A stretch of DNA of 64,000 nucleotides from Pseudomonas umsongensis. GTDB lineage: Bacteria > Pseudomonadota > Gammaproteobacteria > Pseudomonadales > Pseudomonadaceae. Location of the stretch: the NCBI RefSeq assembly GCF_002236105.1, contig NZ_NIWU01000004.1, positions 372,001-436,000 of the forward strand, in the 5' to 3' direction. The notes below the pieces were generated by a model. It saw nothing but the letters and a program-made list of their open reading frames with translations, made no database searches and was not told where the DNA came from. Below are positions 17,291 through 25,492 of the stretch, piece by piece (positions within the stretch are counted from its first letter, which is position 1; every line of letters starts with the position of its first letter). Both the position numbers and the translations under genes were made by a program.

Positions 17291-18673
17291 TCAGAGCTTT
17301 CCCGCGATCCGTGCAGTGCGGTCTACCGCGATACGGGTCTTTTCAACCAGCTCGTCCAGCTCCGCGCGCGTTGCCACAAGTGCCGGCGCCATGATCATGC
17401 GGCCCAAGGTCGAACGAATGATCACGCCCTCTTCAAAACCAAAGGTGCGGCACTGCCACGCCAGATCGTTTTCGTTGGTGAAGCGTTTGCGCGTAGCCTT
17501 GTCCTCAGCGAACTGCAAGGCCGCGACGAGGCCCGCGCCCTGGATCTCGCCGATCATCGGGTGGTTGCCGAACACTTCGCGCAGGATCCGCTGCAAGTAC
17601 GGTCCGGTATCCTCCTTCACCTGGCGCACGATGCCTTCGTCACGCAACGCCTTGAGGTTGGCGAGCGCTACCGCGGCCGCGACCGGGTGTCCGGAATAGG
17701 TCAGGCCGTGGGCGAAGACGCCGCCCTGCTCCACCAGCGCATCGGCAATGCGCTTGCCCAGCACCAGGCCACCCATCGGCACGTAACCGGAAGTCAGGCC
17801 CTTGGCGATCGACAGGGTGTCCGGCTCGAAACCGAAATACTGGTGTGCGAACCACTCGCCCGTGCGACCAAAACCACCGATCACTTCATCGGCACACAGC
17901 AGCACATCGTATTGGCGGCAGATGCGCTGGATTTCCGGCCAATAGCTCTCGGGCGGGAAAATCATGCCGCCTGCGCCCTGGAAAGGCTCGGCGATAAAGC
18001 CCGCGACATTTTCGGCGCCCAGCTCAAGAATCTTCTCTTCCAGTTGCAGGGCACAGCGACGACCGAACTCGGCCGGGGTCAGCTCGCCGCCCTGGGCGTA
18101 CCAGTAAGGCTCATCGATGTGCGCGACGTCTGGAATCGGGCCGCCCATCTCGTGCATGAACTTCATCCCGCCCAGCGCAGTGGCTGCCAGGGTCGAACCG
18201 TGATAACCGTTCCAGCGGCCGATCATGATTTTCTTCTGTGGCTTGCCGACGACCTGCCAGTAACGGCGAACGGTACGGATCAGCACCTCGTTCGCTTCGG
18301 AGCCGGAGTTGGTATAGATGACGTGGCTGTAGTGGCCCGGCAGCAGGCTGAACAGCAGCTCGGACAGTTCGATCACCGCTGGATGTGTGGTGTGGAAGAA
18401 CATGTTGTAGTACGGCAATTGATCCATCTGCGCAGCCGCCGCGGCGGTCAGGTCCTTGCGACCGTAGCCAAGCTGGGTGCACCACAGGCCCGACATGCCG
18501 TCCAGGTAGCGCTTGTCATCGTTGTCCCAGAGATACAGTCTCTCGCCGCGTACCATCACTCGAGGGCCTTCGGCATTGAGCGCCTTCTGATCCACAAACG
18601 CATGGATATGGTGGGCGGCATCGGACTTCTGATAATCCTGAGTCTGCCGTTTCGGTTCGAAGGGTGCATTCAT
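17291..18673 (-). CDS. Class-III aminotransferase, polyamine:pyruvate type (SpuC-like)
   Basis: The 460-residue PLP enzyme contains GLWCTQLGYGR, TNSGSEANEVLIR, the cofactor Asp in LLCADEVIGGFGRTG, and the Schiff-base Lys in SIAKGLTSGYVPMG. The N-terminal part (DAAHHIHAFVDQKALNAEGPRV) closely follows SpuC/omega-transaminases that convert putrescine, cadaverine or related amines to aminoaldehydes with pyruvate as acceptor. With the adjacent permease and aldehyde dehydrogenase it fits the transaminase route of polyamine degradation. Other substrates of this family, such as beta-alanine or aminated aromatics, cannot be excluded. Confidence 0.85.
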   Translation of the reverse strand: MNAPFEPKRQTQDYQKSDAAHHIHAFVDQKALNAEGPRVMVRGERLYLWDNDDKRYLDGMSGLWCTQLGYGRKDLTAAAAAQMDQLPYYNMFFHTTHPAVIELSELLFSLLPGHYSHVIYTNSGSEANEVLIRTVRRYWQVVGKPQKKIMIGRWNGYHGSTLAATALGGMKFMHEMGGPIPDVAHIDEPYWYAQGGELTPAEFGRRCALQLEEKILELGAENVAGFIAEPFQGAGGMIFPPESYWPEIQRICRQYDVLLCADEVIGGFGRTGEWFAHQYFGFEPDTLSIAKGLTSGYVPMGGLVLGKRIADALVEQGGVFAHGLTYSGHPVAAAVALANLKALRDEGIVRQVKEDTGPYLQRILREVFGNHPMIGEIQGAGLVAALQFAEDKATRKRFTNENDLAWQCRTFGFEEGVIIRSTLGRMIMAPALVATRAELDELVEKTRIAVDRTARIAGKL

Positions 18674-18721
18674 GGCTTTTTTCTCTTTTGTTGGTAGTCA
18701 CGCGAGGGGGAGCAAGTCCGT

Positions 18722-19561
18722 TCAGCGGCTCTTGCTCATGTAGCTTTCAAGCGGGTCTTTGCTGAGCACGCCCTGGGCTTCGGCCAACGAATCGATGAAC
18801 AGTGAGAACAATTCCGATTGCGTGCCGATGTCGAGCTTGCAGTAGACGTTTTTACGGTGAGACTTGATGGTGTCCTCCGACACCCCCAGGCGCTCGGCCA
18901 GGGAGCGGGTCGAATGGCCACGCAGGATCAGTTGCGCGATTCGACATTCGCGCTCGGTCAGGATCGACGAGCCGAAGTTATCCAGTGCCGAGTGGATGCG
19001 CTGCTCCAACAGGTTTTCGAAACGAGCGCCGCGCGTGTCCAGGCCGACAAAATGCTTTTTCAGCAAGGTCAGGACCCAGGGCGCAATGCGCTTGAACTGC
19101 TGCGTCGTGGCGGCGTCCAGTTTTTCCGTGAACGCCAGCGAGACAGCCAGGCTCAGCCCGGGAGACAACTGCAGGATGTAGTTCAACTCATCCTGAAGGT
19201 GCGAGTGCCGATAGAACGACTGGTAATACTCGCTGAGCTCGAAGTGGTCGGGAGCGACATCAGCAAGGTCGTAGCAACCGGAGCTAAAGCCCTCTACACA
19301 GGCACCGTAGAACGGGTCGAGCAGATAGAACCCGGACAGATACTGGCGCACATTGCCTTGCGGCAGCCAGGGGCCGTCAAGTTCGAACAGCGCGCTGGGC
19401 ATGCCGCCATGCGGATACTGGTACAGCGTCGTCGCCTGAATGGGCCAGATACAGCCCAGGGTTTCGAACAGCGTCGCGGTGAATCCCGGTTGACCGATAC
19501 TCTCGGTCACCTTGGCCATCTGTTCGAACCATTGCGCAGAAACAAACCGATCGTTTTCCAC
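18722..19561 (-). CDS. LuxR-family transcriptional regulator
   Basis: The 279-residue protein has a C-terminal LuxR-type helix-turn-helix at about residues 195-255: LTERECRIAQLILRGHSTRS, then ERLGVSEDTIKSHRKNVYCK. The N-terminal 190 residues are not a recognisable autoinducer or receiver domain; they are rich in aromatic residues (LSGFYLLDPFYGACVEGF). This architecture is common for regulators placed inside amine-catabolic loci. It lies 48 bases upstream of the aminotransferase in the same direction, so it may be its local activator and may respond to the amine or its aldehyde. Confidence 0.85.
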   Translation of the reverse strand: MENDRFVSAQWFEQMAKVTESIGQPGFTATLFETLGCIWPIQATTLYQYPHGGMPSALFELDGPWLPQGNVRQYLSGFYLLDPFYGACVEGFSSGCYDLADVAPDHFELSEYYQSFYRHSHLQDELNYILQLSPGLSLAVSLAFTEKLDAATTQQFKRIAPWVLTLLKKHFVGLDTRGARFENLLEQRIHSALDNFGSSILTERECRIAQLILRGHSTRSLAERLGVSEDTIKSHRKNVYCKLDIGTQSELFSLFIDSLAEAQGVLSKDPLESYMSKSR

Positions 19562-19722
19562 TTCAAAGACTCGCCAAAAGAACGGTTGGGAACGACACGA
19601 GGTGACTGGTGCCGGGGTTGAAATGATGTTCCCACGCTCGGAAAACTGCCGATATCACCCGATAGGGTGAGTCGACCAAAGGGTGCCAAACGGCCGCCCC
19701 ATATGCCCCACAAGCAGGAAAA

Positions 19723-19747
19723 GCACGCCACTCCAAGGAGTGCGTGC
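19723..19747 (-). terminator. Terminator of the aldehyde dehydrogenase gene
   Basis: On the minus strand GCACGCACTCC and GGAGTGGCGTGC form a hairpin with a 2-base loop and one bulge, followed by TTTT. It sits about 50 bases after the dehydrogenase stop. Confidence 0.65.
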
Positions 19748-19797
19748 AGTCGGGTTTTCCCCTGCCACGCCTTGCGACGTGGCCTATGGAAGCGGTG

Positions 19798-21288
19798 TTA
19801 ACGAAGCTGGAACCAGGTGGTTTTAAGTTGCGTGTACTTGTCGAATGAATGGAGGGAAAGATCGCGCCCGAAGCCGGACTGCTTGCCGCCGCCGAAAGGA
19901 ATGGCGACATCCAGTGCATCCATGGTGTTGACCGAGACAGTCCCGGCCTTCAATGCCCGAGCCACACGATGAGCGCGGTTCAGGTCATCGCTCCAGACTG
20001 ACGCGGCGAGACCATAGATGCTGTCGTTGGCCAACTCAATCGCCTCTTCTTCGGAGTCGAAGGCACTGATGGCCAGCACTGGACCGAAAATCTCCTCACG
20101 CGCCAGGCGCATGTTTCTATCCACGCCAGCGAAAATCGTCGGCTGGATGAAGTTCGAAGAGCCATTGATCGTCAGGCGCTCGCCGCCTGCCAGGAGTTTC
20201 GCGCCGTCACCACGTGCTTGTTCGATCGCCTGCATGATACGAGCGGCTTGCTCGCTATCCACGATCGCACCGGCTTTGCTTTCAGGGTCCAGCGGATCAC
20301 CGGGCAGCCAGGCCCGAGCCTTGGTGATCAAGCGCTCGACGAATTCATCATGGATAGAACGTTGCACGTAGAGCCGGGAGTTGGCCGAGCAGACCTCGCC
20401 CTGATTGAAGAAAATGCCGAACGCGGCTTTTTCCGCAGCCAGGTCCAGGTCCTGGCAGTCTTCGAAGACCAGGTTCGGGCTCTTGCCGCCGCACTCCAGC
20501 CAGACCTGCTTGAGGTTGGACTGCGCCGAGTACTGCATGAAATATTTACCGACCTGGGTCGAGCCGGTAAACACCAGGCAGTCCACATCAGGATGCAGGC
20601 CCAGGGCCTTGCCAGCGCTTTCACCCAGGCCGGGGACAACGTTCAACACCCCTTTCGGGATGCCGGCTTCGAGCGCCAGTTGACCCAGGCGCAAGGCTGA
20701 AAACGGCGATTGCTCGGCGGGCTTGAGGACCACGCTATTACCGGCGGCCAATGCCGGAGCGAGCTTCCAGGCCGCCATGTCCAGCGGGAAGTTCCATGGC
20801 ACCACGGCGGCGACCACTCCCAGTGCCTCGCGAGTAATGGTGGCGAGGGCATTGCGCGCGGTGGGCGCGACCTGATCGTAGAGCTTGTCCAGGGCTTCAC
20901 CGTACCAGGCGAACACACTGGCCGCGCCAGGCACATCGATGTTGTAGGCATCCATGACCGGCTTGCCCATGCTCAGCGAGTCAAGCAATGCCAGCTCCTC
21001 GCGGTTGGCCAGGAGCAGTTCGGAGAGCCTGATCAGGATCTTCTTGCGCTCCACCGGAGCCATGTGAGCCCACGTTCCCTCTTCGAACGCCTGGCGAGCC
21101 GAACGTACCGCAAGGTTCACTTCGTCCTCGCCGCATGCGGCGACACAGGCCAGCCGCTGATTGGTCGCCGGATTGATCACCTCGAAAGTCGCCCCCGAGG
21201 CGCACGCGACCTGCTGCCCTGCGATCAGGGCATTTTCAATGAATGTTTGGTGGGCAGCCCGCTGCTGCCAGTAGTTGAGATCGAGCAC
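19798..21288 (-). CDS. NAD(P)-dependent aldehyde dehydrogenase (KauB/PuuC-like)
   Basis: The 496-residue enzyme has VVPWNFPLDMAAWKLAPALA, the cofactor loop FTGSTQVGKYF, the general base Glu in WLECGGKSPNLVF and the nucleophile Cys in FNQGEVCSANSR. This pattern fits the gamma-glutamyl-gamma-aminobutyraldehyde/4-guanidinobutyraldehyde dehydrogenase group. With the aminotransferase it would oxidise aminoaldehydes to amino acids, for example 4-aminobutyraldehyde to GABA. A GabP-like permease lies 4 kb away. It has its own terminator, so it is probably transcribed apart from the LuxR-aminotransferase-permease run. Confidence 0.88.
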   Translation of the reverse strand: MLDLNYWQQRAAHQTFIENALIAGQQVACASGATFEVINPATNQRLACVAACGEDEVNLAVRSARQAFEEGTWAHMAPVERKKILIRLSELLLANREELALLDSLSMGKPVMDAYNIDVPGAASVFAWYGEALDKLYDQVAPTARNALATITREALGVVAAVVPWNFPLDMAAWKLAPALAAGNSVVLKPAEQSPFSALRLGQLALEAGIPKGVLNVVPGLGESAGKALGLHPDVDCLVFTGSTQVGKYFMQYSAQSNLKQVWLECGGKSPNLVFEDCQDLDLAAEKAAFGIFFNQGEVCSANSRLYVQRSIHDEFVERLITKARAWLPGDPLDPESKAGAIVDSEQAARIMQAIEQARGDGAKLLAGGERLTINGSSNFIQPTIFAGVDRNMRLAREEIFGPVLAISAFDSEEEAIELANDSIYGLAASVWSDDLNRAHRVARALKAGTVSVNTMDALDVAIPFGGGKQSGFGRDLSLHSFDKYTQLKTTWFQLR

Positions 21289-21707
21289 ACGCTACTCCCA
21301 TGCCGACCGCTGATACGGTCAGTTTTTATTGGTTTCGCAGGATGGTGCTCTACTCTCGCGGCGAGGAAAAATAGTAAAAATGTGCTCGGTTCCCAAGAAA
21401 AAACTGGGTAGCGACGAGGTTCTGGAGCAGCAGGCAAGATTTCTTTTTTATGCTCGGGATTTAACAAATCTACCGCCTTTGAAATTCCTACGTCTACCTG
21501 GCACTCCCTCCTACCAGTTGTAAAAGGTAATAAGGGCAATATCCGCAGCATCCGCTAACACATCCCCCCAAGGTGTTTGTTCAGCAAACCATCCATCGCG
21601 CGTTTGCACACCGCAAACTCTAGCGCGAGATACTCCGCAAACAGCTGTGAAGCCAGCTGTTTGCGGATGTGAGAGTTGAGGAATTCGCCGCGCGCCTTTC
21701 GGCACGG
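21289..21707. other. Intergenic region with stacked inverted repeats
   Basis: This 419-base AT-richer gap separates the aldehyde dehydrogenase gene from a small secreted-protein gene. It holds GACCG-6-CGGTC at 21305-21320 just before the dehydrogenase start and the two hairpins described at 21602-21667. No gene was recognised. Confidence 0.5.
21602..21667. repeat. Two adjacent hairpins sharing a GCAAAC motif
   Basis: GTTTGC-5-GCAAAC at 21602-21618 is followed by a perfect 14-bp stem with a 6-base loop at 21634-21667 (TCCGCAAACAGCTG and its complement). The motif GCAAAC occurs in both. There is no T-tract, so a simple terminator is not obvious. Confidence 0.7.
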
Positions 21708-22157
21708 CTAACTGTCACTCCAGTGAAATACCAGGTTGCGCGCAGCCCCCGAGCCAACATCCGCGGTATCACGTCGCTCCTGACCAGCACGCGATGCAAC
21801 GACCGTGTACTTGCCAGGCGGAAGCTGAACGTAAACCAGCGGACCGGCCTCAGTCAGGGTCAACACGCTTTTCCCCTGCGCATTTTGAATGGCGACATTT
21901 ACATCCGGAATGTATTCGTTACCGACGCCGACGGAGAATGTCATATGCAGGTTGTAGCCCTTGGTTTGCTGGATGGCTTTCGCCTCATCTTCACCGATAC
22001 CACCGGACAGGTAGGCAATTCCGTTTTGTTCCTGGCGTTGGACCTGCACACCCGAAGTGTCGACCGGTTCGAGGCTGGCGGCCTGTCCGATGACCGGAAA
22101 CATCGACATGCCGATAGCGACAACAAAGGGCAGGAACAGTGTCTGAACATACTTCAT
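21708..22157 (-). CDS. Small secreted protein of unknown function
   Basis: The 149-residue product has a signal peptide ending PVIGQA-AS and then a single beta-sandwich-like domain with GYNLHMTFSVGVGNEYIPDVNVAIQN and VQLPPGKYTVVAS. The strand pattern, with the PPGKYTV motif, resembles carboxypeptidase-regulatory-like or transthyretin-like modules. No catalytic residues are recognised. It lies alone between inverted repeats and the divergent YhcG-type gene. Location in the periplasm is inferred from the signal peptide; the function is unknown. Confidence 0.65.
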   Translation of the reverse strand: MKYVQTLFLPFVVAIGMSMFPVIGQAASLEPVDTSGVQVQRQEQNGIAYLSGGIGEDEAKAIQQTKGYNLHMTFSVGVGNEYIPDVNVAIQNAQGKSVLTLTEAGPLVYVQLPPGKYTVVASRAGQERRDTADVGSGAARNLVFHWSDS

Positions 22158-22417
22158 GATGACGCCTCCCGGGCTCCGCGGAACCCTTTCGTTACCTAAT
22201 TTTGATTTCCGGCGCGGTCGTCATGTTTTAGAACGATTTGTACTTGAATGCGCTACGAAACGTACTACAAGGATCGCTCCGATGACCTCACCTACCATCA
22301 GCCCGATCGTGCCGACGTAGCTGGCATTTCCTTCGCGCTTCTCAGTTGCGTCCTGCATCACTGACAGCCCACTCTTGCCATCCTCTTCTGCCTGTTAAAC
22401 CTGCCGCGGAAGACTTC

Positions 22418-23476
22418 ATGAGCGCCCTCGAACCCCATCACACACAAGATCCACAAATCACCTCACTGGTTGGCCATCTTGGTGAGTTAATCCGGCAGGC
22501 GCGACATAAGCTACTGCGAGCAGTCGATACCGCCCAGGTGCAAACCTACTGGAACATCGGACGACATATAGTGGAGTTTGAACAAGAGGGCTCCCGGCGC
22601 GCGGTATACGGCAAGCAGTTGCTGGCAACGCTTGCGAAGGTGCTGACAGTGGAGTTCGGGAAGGGTTTTGACGAAACCAACTTGCGAAAGATGCGCCTGT
22701 TCTATCAGGCGTTTCCAATTCGAGACGCACTGCGTCTCGAATTGAGCTGGACGCACTACCGCAGGCTTCTACGCGTGGACAATGAGAAGGCGCGCAAGTG
22801 GTACATGGACGAAGCAGCTGGCCAAAACTGGTCGAGCCGCAGTCTTGAGCGCCAGATCAATACGCTCTACTACGAACGTCTCCTGATGAGTCGTGACAAG
22901 TTTGCAGTCATGGCAGAGGCCGCCACCAACATTGATCCAATGAGCAACGATCCCCGGAATTTCATCCGGGATCCCGTGATGCTGGAGTTTCTTGGCCTAC
23001 CCAATACCGGAATCGTCTTGGAAACCAGACTTGAGCAGGCCCTGATCGAGCAACTCCAGGGTTTTCTGCTTGAGCTGGGTAAGGGGTTTGCTTTCATTGA
23101 CCGCCAACAACGCATCAGCACCGAAGGTCGAGACTTCTACATCGATCTGGTGTTTTACAATTACCTGCTCAAATGCTTTGTTATTTTCGATCTCAAGCGC
23201 GGAGAATTGACACATCAGGATGTGGGCCAGATGGACATGTATGTGCGCATGTATGACGATATCAAACGAAGCGAGGAAGACGGCCCAACTGTCGGCATTA
23301 TTCTCTGCGCGCAAAAAAACGAGTCTGTAGTGCGCTATTCGGTCCTCCAGGGCAATGAGCAACTCTTCGCCAGCAAATACAAGTTGGTACTACCGAGCGA
23401 GGATGAGCTGCGAGCGGAACTGGATCGGGAACGAGCAAGGCTCGAAGAGCGCCTTTTCGACCAGATGCCTGAGTAA
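22418..23476 (+). CDS. PD-(D/E)XK nuclease domain protein (YhcG/DUF1016 family)
   Basis: An upstream ATG at 22346 is in frame, but MSALEPHHTQDPQ at 22418 gives 352 residues, close to family size. The N-terminal DUF1016 region includes YWNIGRHIVEFEQEG and ELSWTHYRRLL. The C-terminal nuclease core has GRDFYIDLVFYN followed by the strand CFVIFDLKRGEL, where Asp and then D-x-K stand in the PD-(D/E)XK positions. Many relatives have ELK here; DLK is still compatible. Family members often accompany restriction-modification or other defence genes, but none is adjacent, so it is an orphan. It is AT-richer than its neighbours. Confidence 0.82.
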   Translation: MSALEPHHTQDPQITSLVGHLGELIRQARHKLLRAVDTAQVQTYWNIGRHIVEFEQEGSRRAVYGKQLLATLAKVLTVEFGKGFDETNLRKMRLFYQAFPIRDALRLELSWTHYRRLLRVDNEKARKWYMDEAAGQNWSSRSLERQINTLYYERLLMSRDKFAVMAEAATNIDPMSNDPRNFIRDPVMLEFLGLPNTGIVLETRLEQALIEQLQGFLLELGKGFAFIDRQQRISTEGRDFYIDLVFYNYLLKCFVIFDLKRGELTHQDVGQMDMYVRMYDDIKRSEEDGPTVGIILCAQKNESVVRYSVLQGNEQLFASKYKLVLPSEDELRAELDRERARLEERLFDQMPE

Positions 23477-23544
23477 AGCGGCTCGATTGTTCAGGCGCGA
23501 CATGAGGACTATCTTAGGCAGCTACCCGCAAAGGTCCGACGCCA

Positions 23545-24507
23545 ATGAATTTGCAGGACGCCCCCTCACTCGCCCCGACTCAAATCGAGCTGCCACTGAC
23601 GCCTGGCACTTCGGGCGAACCGTTCAAGCAAGCTGCCGCCGACGGTTTCATCCTTGGCGGCTTCATCTGGCGGCATGCGCGACAGGACACTTCCCGGGCA
23701 GTGGTCATCATCAACGCCGCCACCTCAGTCCGCTGCCGACACTACTCGCGTTTCGCCGATTACCTGTTTGCCAACGGCTTCGATGTCATCACCTACGACT
23801 ACCGCGGCATTGGCGAATCACGGCCAGCGTCTATGAAAGGACTGAAAGCGACCTGGTCCGACTGGGGCGCCCTGGACTTCGAGGCGATGCTCAAGCGCGT
23901 ACAGCGTGACTTTCCCGGCCAGTCGATCGACGTGGTCGGTCACAGCTTTGGAGGCTGCGCAGCGGGCTTGGGTGCATCCGGCCAGCTCATTCGCCACCTG
24001 GTAACGGTCGGCGCGCAATTCGCTTACTGGCGCGACTATGCACCCGCTCACCGCTGGCGGATGTTTGCCAAGTGGCACGTGGTAATGCCGGTGGTGACGA
24101 GGCTGTGCGGATATTTTCCCGGCAAACGCCTCGGCTGGCTGGAAGACACCCCGGCCGGTGTAGTCCAAGACTGGAGCACGCCCACCGCTCGTTACGAAAA
24201 GCGCCCCAGCGGCCAGGACAGCCATGTCAGGAACTTCGCTGCGGTCACCGCGAAAACCCTGGCGATCAGCATCAGCGACGATCCCTACGGCACAATCCCC
24301 GCCATCGAACGCCTGCTCCGCTACTTCACTGGCAGCACAAACACCCACCTGCGCATAACCCCCGAAGACATCGGCGAACAAGAAGTTGGACATTTCGCCT
24401 TTTTTCGCAGCGCATACCAAGCCACACTATGGCCCATCGCACTGTCCTGGCTGCAAAACGGCGAGCTGGCCCCCGGTACACCCGGGCAAACAGTGCCACG
24501 CAACTGA
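23545..24507 (+). CDS. Alpha/beta hydrolase
   Basis: The 320-residue protein has the alpha/beta-hydrolase layout: VVIINAATSVRCRHYSRF, the loop YDYRGIGESRP, and the nucleophile elbow VVGHSFGGCAAG with Ser. A late Asp in ISISDDPYG and His in EVGHFAFF complete the probable triad. There is no signal peptide. The subfamily resembles YheT/serine-aminopeptidase-like hydrolases of uncertain substrate. It starts 68 bases after the YhcG-type gene and is followed closely by two small unknown genes. Confidence 0.8.
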   Translation: MNLQDAPSLAPTQIELPLTPGTSGEPFKQAAADGFILGGFIWRHARQDTSRAVVIINAATSVRCRHYSRFADYLFANGFDVITYDYRGIGESRPASMKGLKATWSDWGALDFEAMLKRVQRDFPGQSIDVVGHSFGGCAAGLGASGQLIRHLVTVGAQFAYWRDYAPAHRWRMFAKWHVVMPVVTRLCGYFPGKRLGWLEDTPAGVVQDWSTPTARYEKRPSGQDSHVRNFAAVTAKTLAISISDDPYGTIPAIERLLRYFTGSTNTHLRITPEDIGEQEVGHFAFFRSAYQATLWPIALSWLQNGELAPGTPGQTVPRN

Positions 24508-24545
24508 GCCACCAGCCCTTTTCAACGAAATACGGAACGACGCCC

Positions 24546-24962
24546 ATGGCCTCCGCCAACAAGCAGCACAAACGCGCCTCCCGCGCCAAGGCCAAGGCCA
24601 AGCAGAACCGCACCCAGCGGGCTGCCGCGCCGGTCGAGCTCGACCCGAACGACGACCGCATCGATTTCGAATCGGTGGACCTGACCGAATTGTTCAAGAA
24701 AATGATCGACGCCGAGAAGATCAGCCAGCAAGCCATGTGCGCGGCCTTCCTCGAAGACCCGTTGCTGGAACTGGTGTACGAGCAGGAAGGCGAAGAAGGC
24801 GCGATGGACTTTATCCTCGCCGCACTGATTGAATATCGCCAATGGTCGGCCGAAACCGACGAAGCGGGCGCCCTGGCGTGGATCGAATCACCAGCCTTCC
24901 AGGCTGACTACGTGGCGGCGTCCGACGCCATCGCGGCACAAACCCAACAGAAACCGAACTGA
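24546..24962 (+). CDS. Unknown small protein, first of a tandem pair
   Basis: The 138-residue protein begins with a basic segment (MASANKQHKRASRAKAKAKQ) and then an acidic helical body containing FKKMIDAEKISQQAMCAAFL and DFILAALIEYRQW. The start at 24546 was chosen because the paralogue at 24969 begins with nearly the same residues. No membrane segment, signal or known motif was found. The very basic first 25 residues could bind nucleic acid, but this is a guess. It ends 6 bases before its paralogue. Confidence 0.75.
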   Translation: MASANKQHKRASRAKAKAKQNRTQRAAAPVELDPNDDRIDFESVDLTELFKKMIDAEKISQQAMCAAFLEDPLLELVYEQEGEEGAMDFILAALIEYRQWSAETDEAGALAWIESPAFQADYVAASDAIAAQTQQKPN

Positions 24963-24968
24963 GTTCCC

Positions 24969-25421
24969 ATGGCCTCCCTGAACAAGCAACAGAAACGCGC
25001 CAAACGCGCAAAAGCCAAAGCCAAGCAAATCAATATCCACGGCAGAAAACCCGCCGCGCTGGACGATGACCTTGGCGAAATCGGCGAGCCGATCCCGGAA
25101 TACACCCTGGCAATGTTCAGCAAAATGCGCGACGCCGAAGCCATCAGCCGCAAGGAAATGCTTGCCGTGCTGCTGACGAATCTCGCCTTCATCATCATCG
25201 ACCATCCAGAACTGCTGGACATGGAAAACGCCGATGACGAAGGCATGGCCGCCACTCACCTGGCCGCCGATATGCTGATCGACTACCGCATGTGGGCCGA
25301 CGGCATGGACCGCGACGCTGCCCAGGCATGGCTGAGCGAGCCACAGTTCATCGCCGATTTCAGCGCAGCACTGGATGTCTACCGCGAGTCGCTGGAAACG
25401 CCGGAAGAAAAAGCCGAGTAA
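24969..25421 (+). CDS. Unknown small protein, second of a tandem pair
   Basis: The 150-residue product shares with the preceding gene the N-terminal MAS-NKQ-KRA-RAKAKAKQ segment, the central FSKMRDAEAISRKEM block and the late DYRMWADGMDRDAAQAWL, which aligns with EYRQWSAETDEAGALAWI. The pair therefore arose by tandem duplication. The two share strongly basic heads and acidic bodies. No function is recognised. A bidirectional terminator follows. Confidence 0.75.
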   Translation: MASLNKQQKRAKRAKAKAKQINIHGRKPAALDDDLGEIGEPIPEYTLAMFSKMRDAEAISRKEMLAVLLTNLAFIIIDHPELLDMENADDEGMAATHLAADMLIDYRMWADGMDRDAAQAWLSEPQFIADFSAALDVYRESLETPEEKAE

Positions 25422-25437
25422 CGGTTACGCCTCAAAC

Positions 25438-25475
25438 AAAAACGGCCGCTTGTCATCACTGACAGCGGCCGTTTT
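25438..25475. terminator. Bidirectional terminator
   Basis: AAAACGGCCGCTTGTC and GACAGCGGCCGTTTT form a strong stem with A/T ends on both sides, placed between the convergent small gene and the GabP-like gene. Confidence 0.88.
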
Positions 25476-25492
25476 GCGTTACGCGGTATGAA

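Noticed and set aside
23355..23909. Frame-shifted continuation of the YhcG-type gene
   Set aside because: The YhcG-type frame ends normally at family length and the hydrolase starts with its own frame; the extra frame is a shadow.
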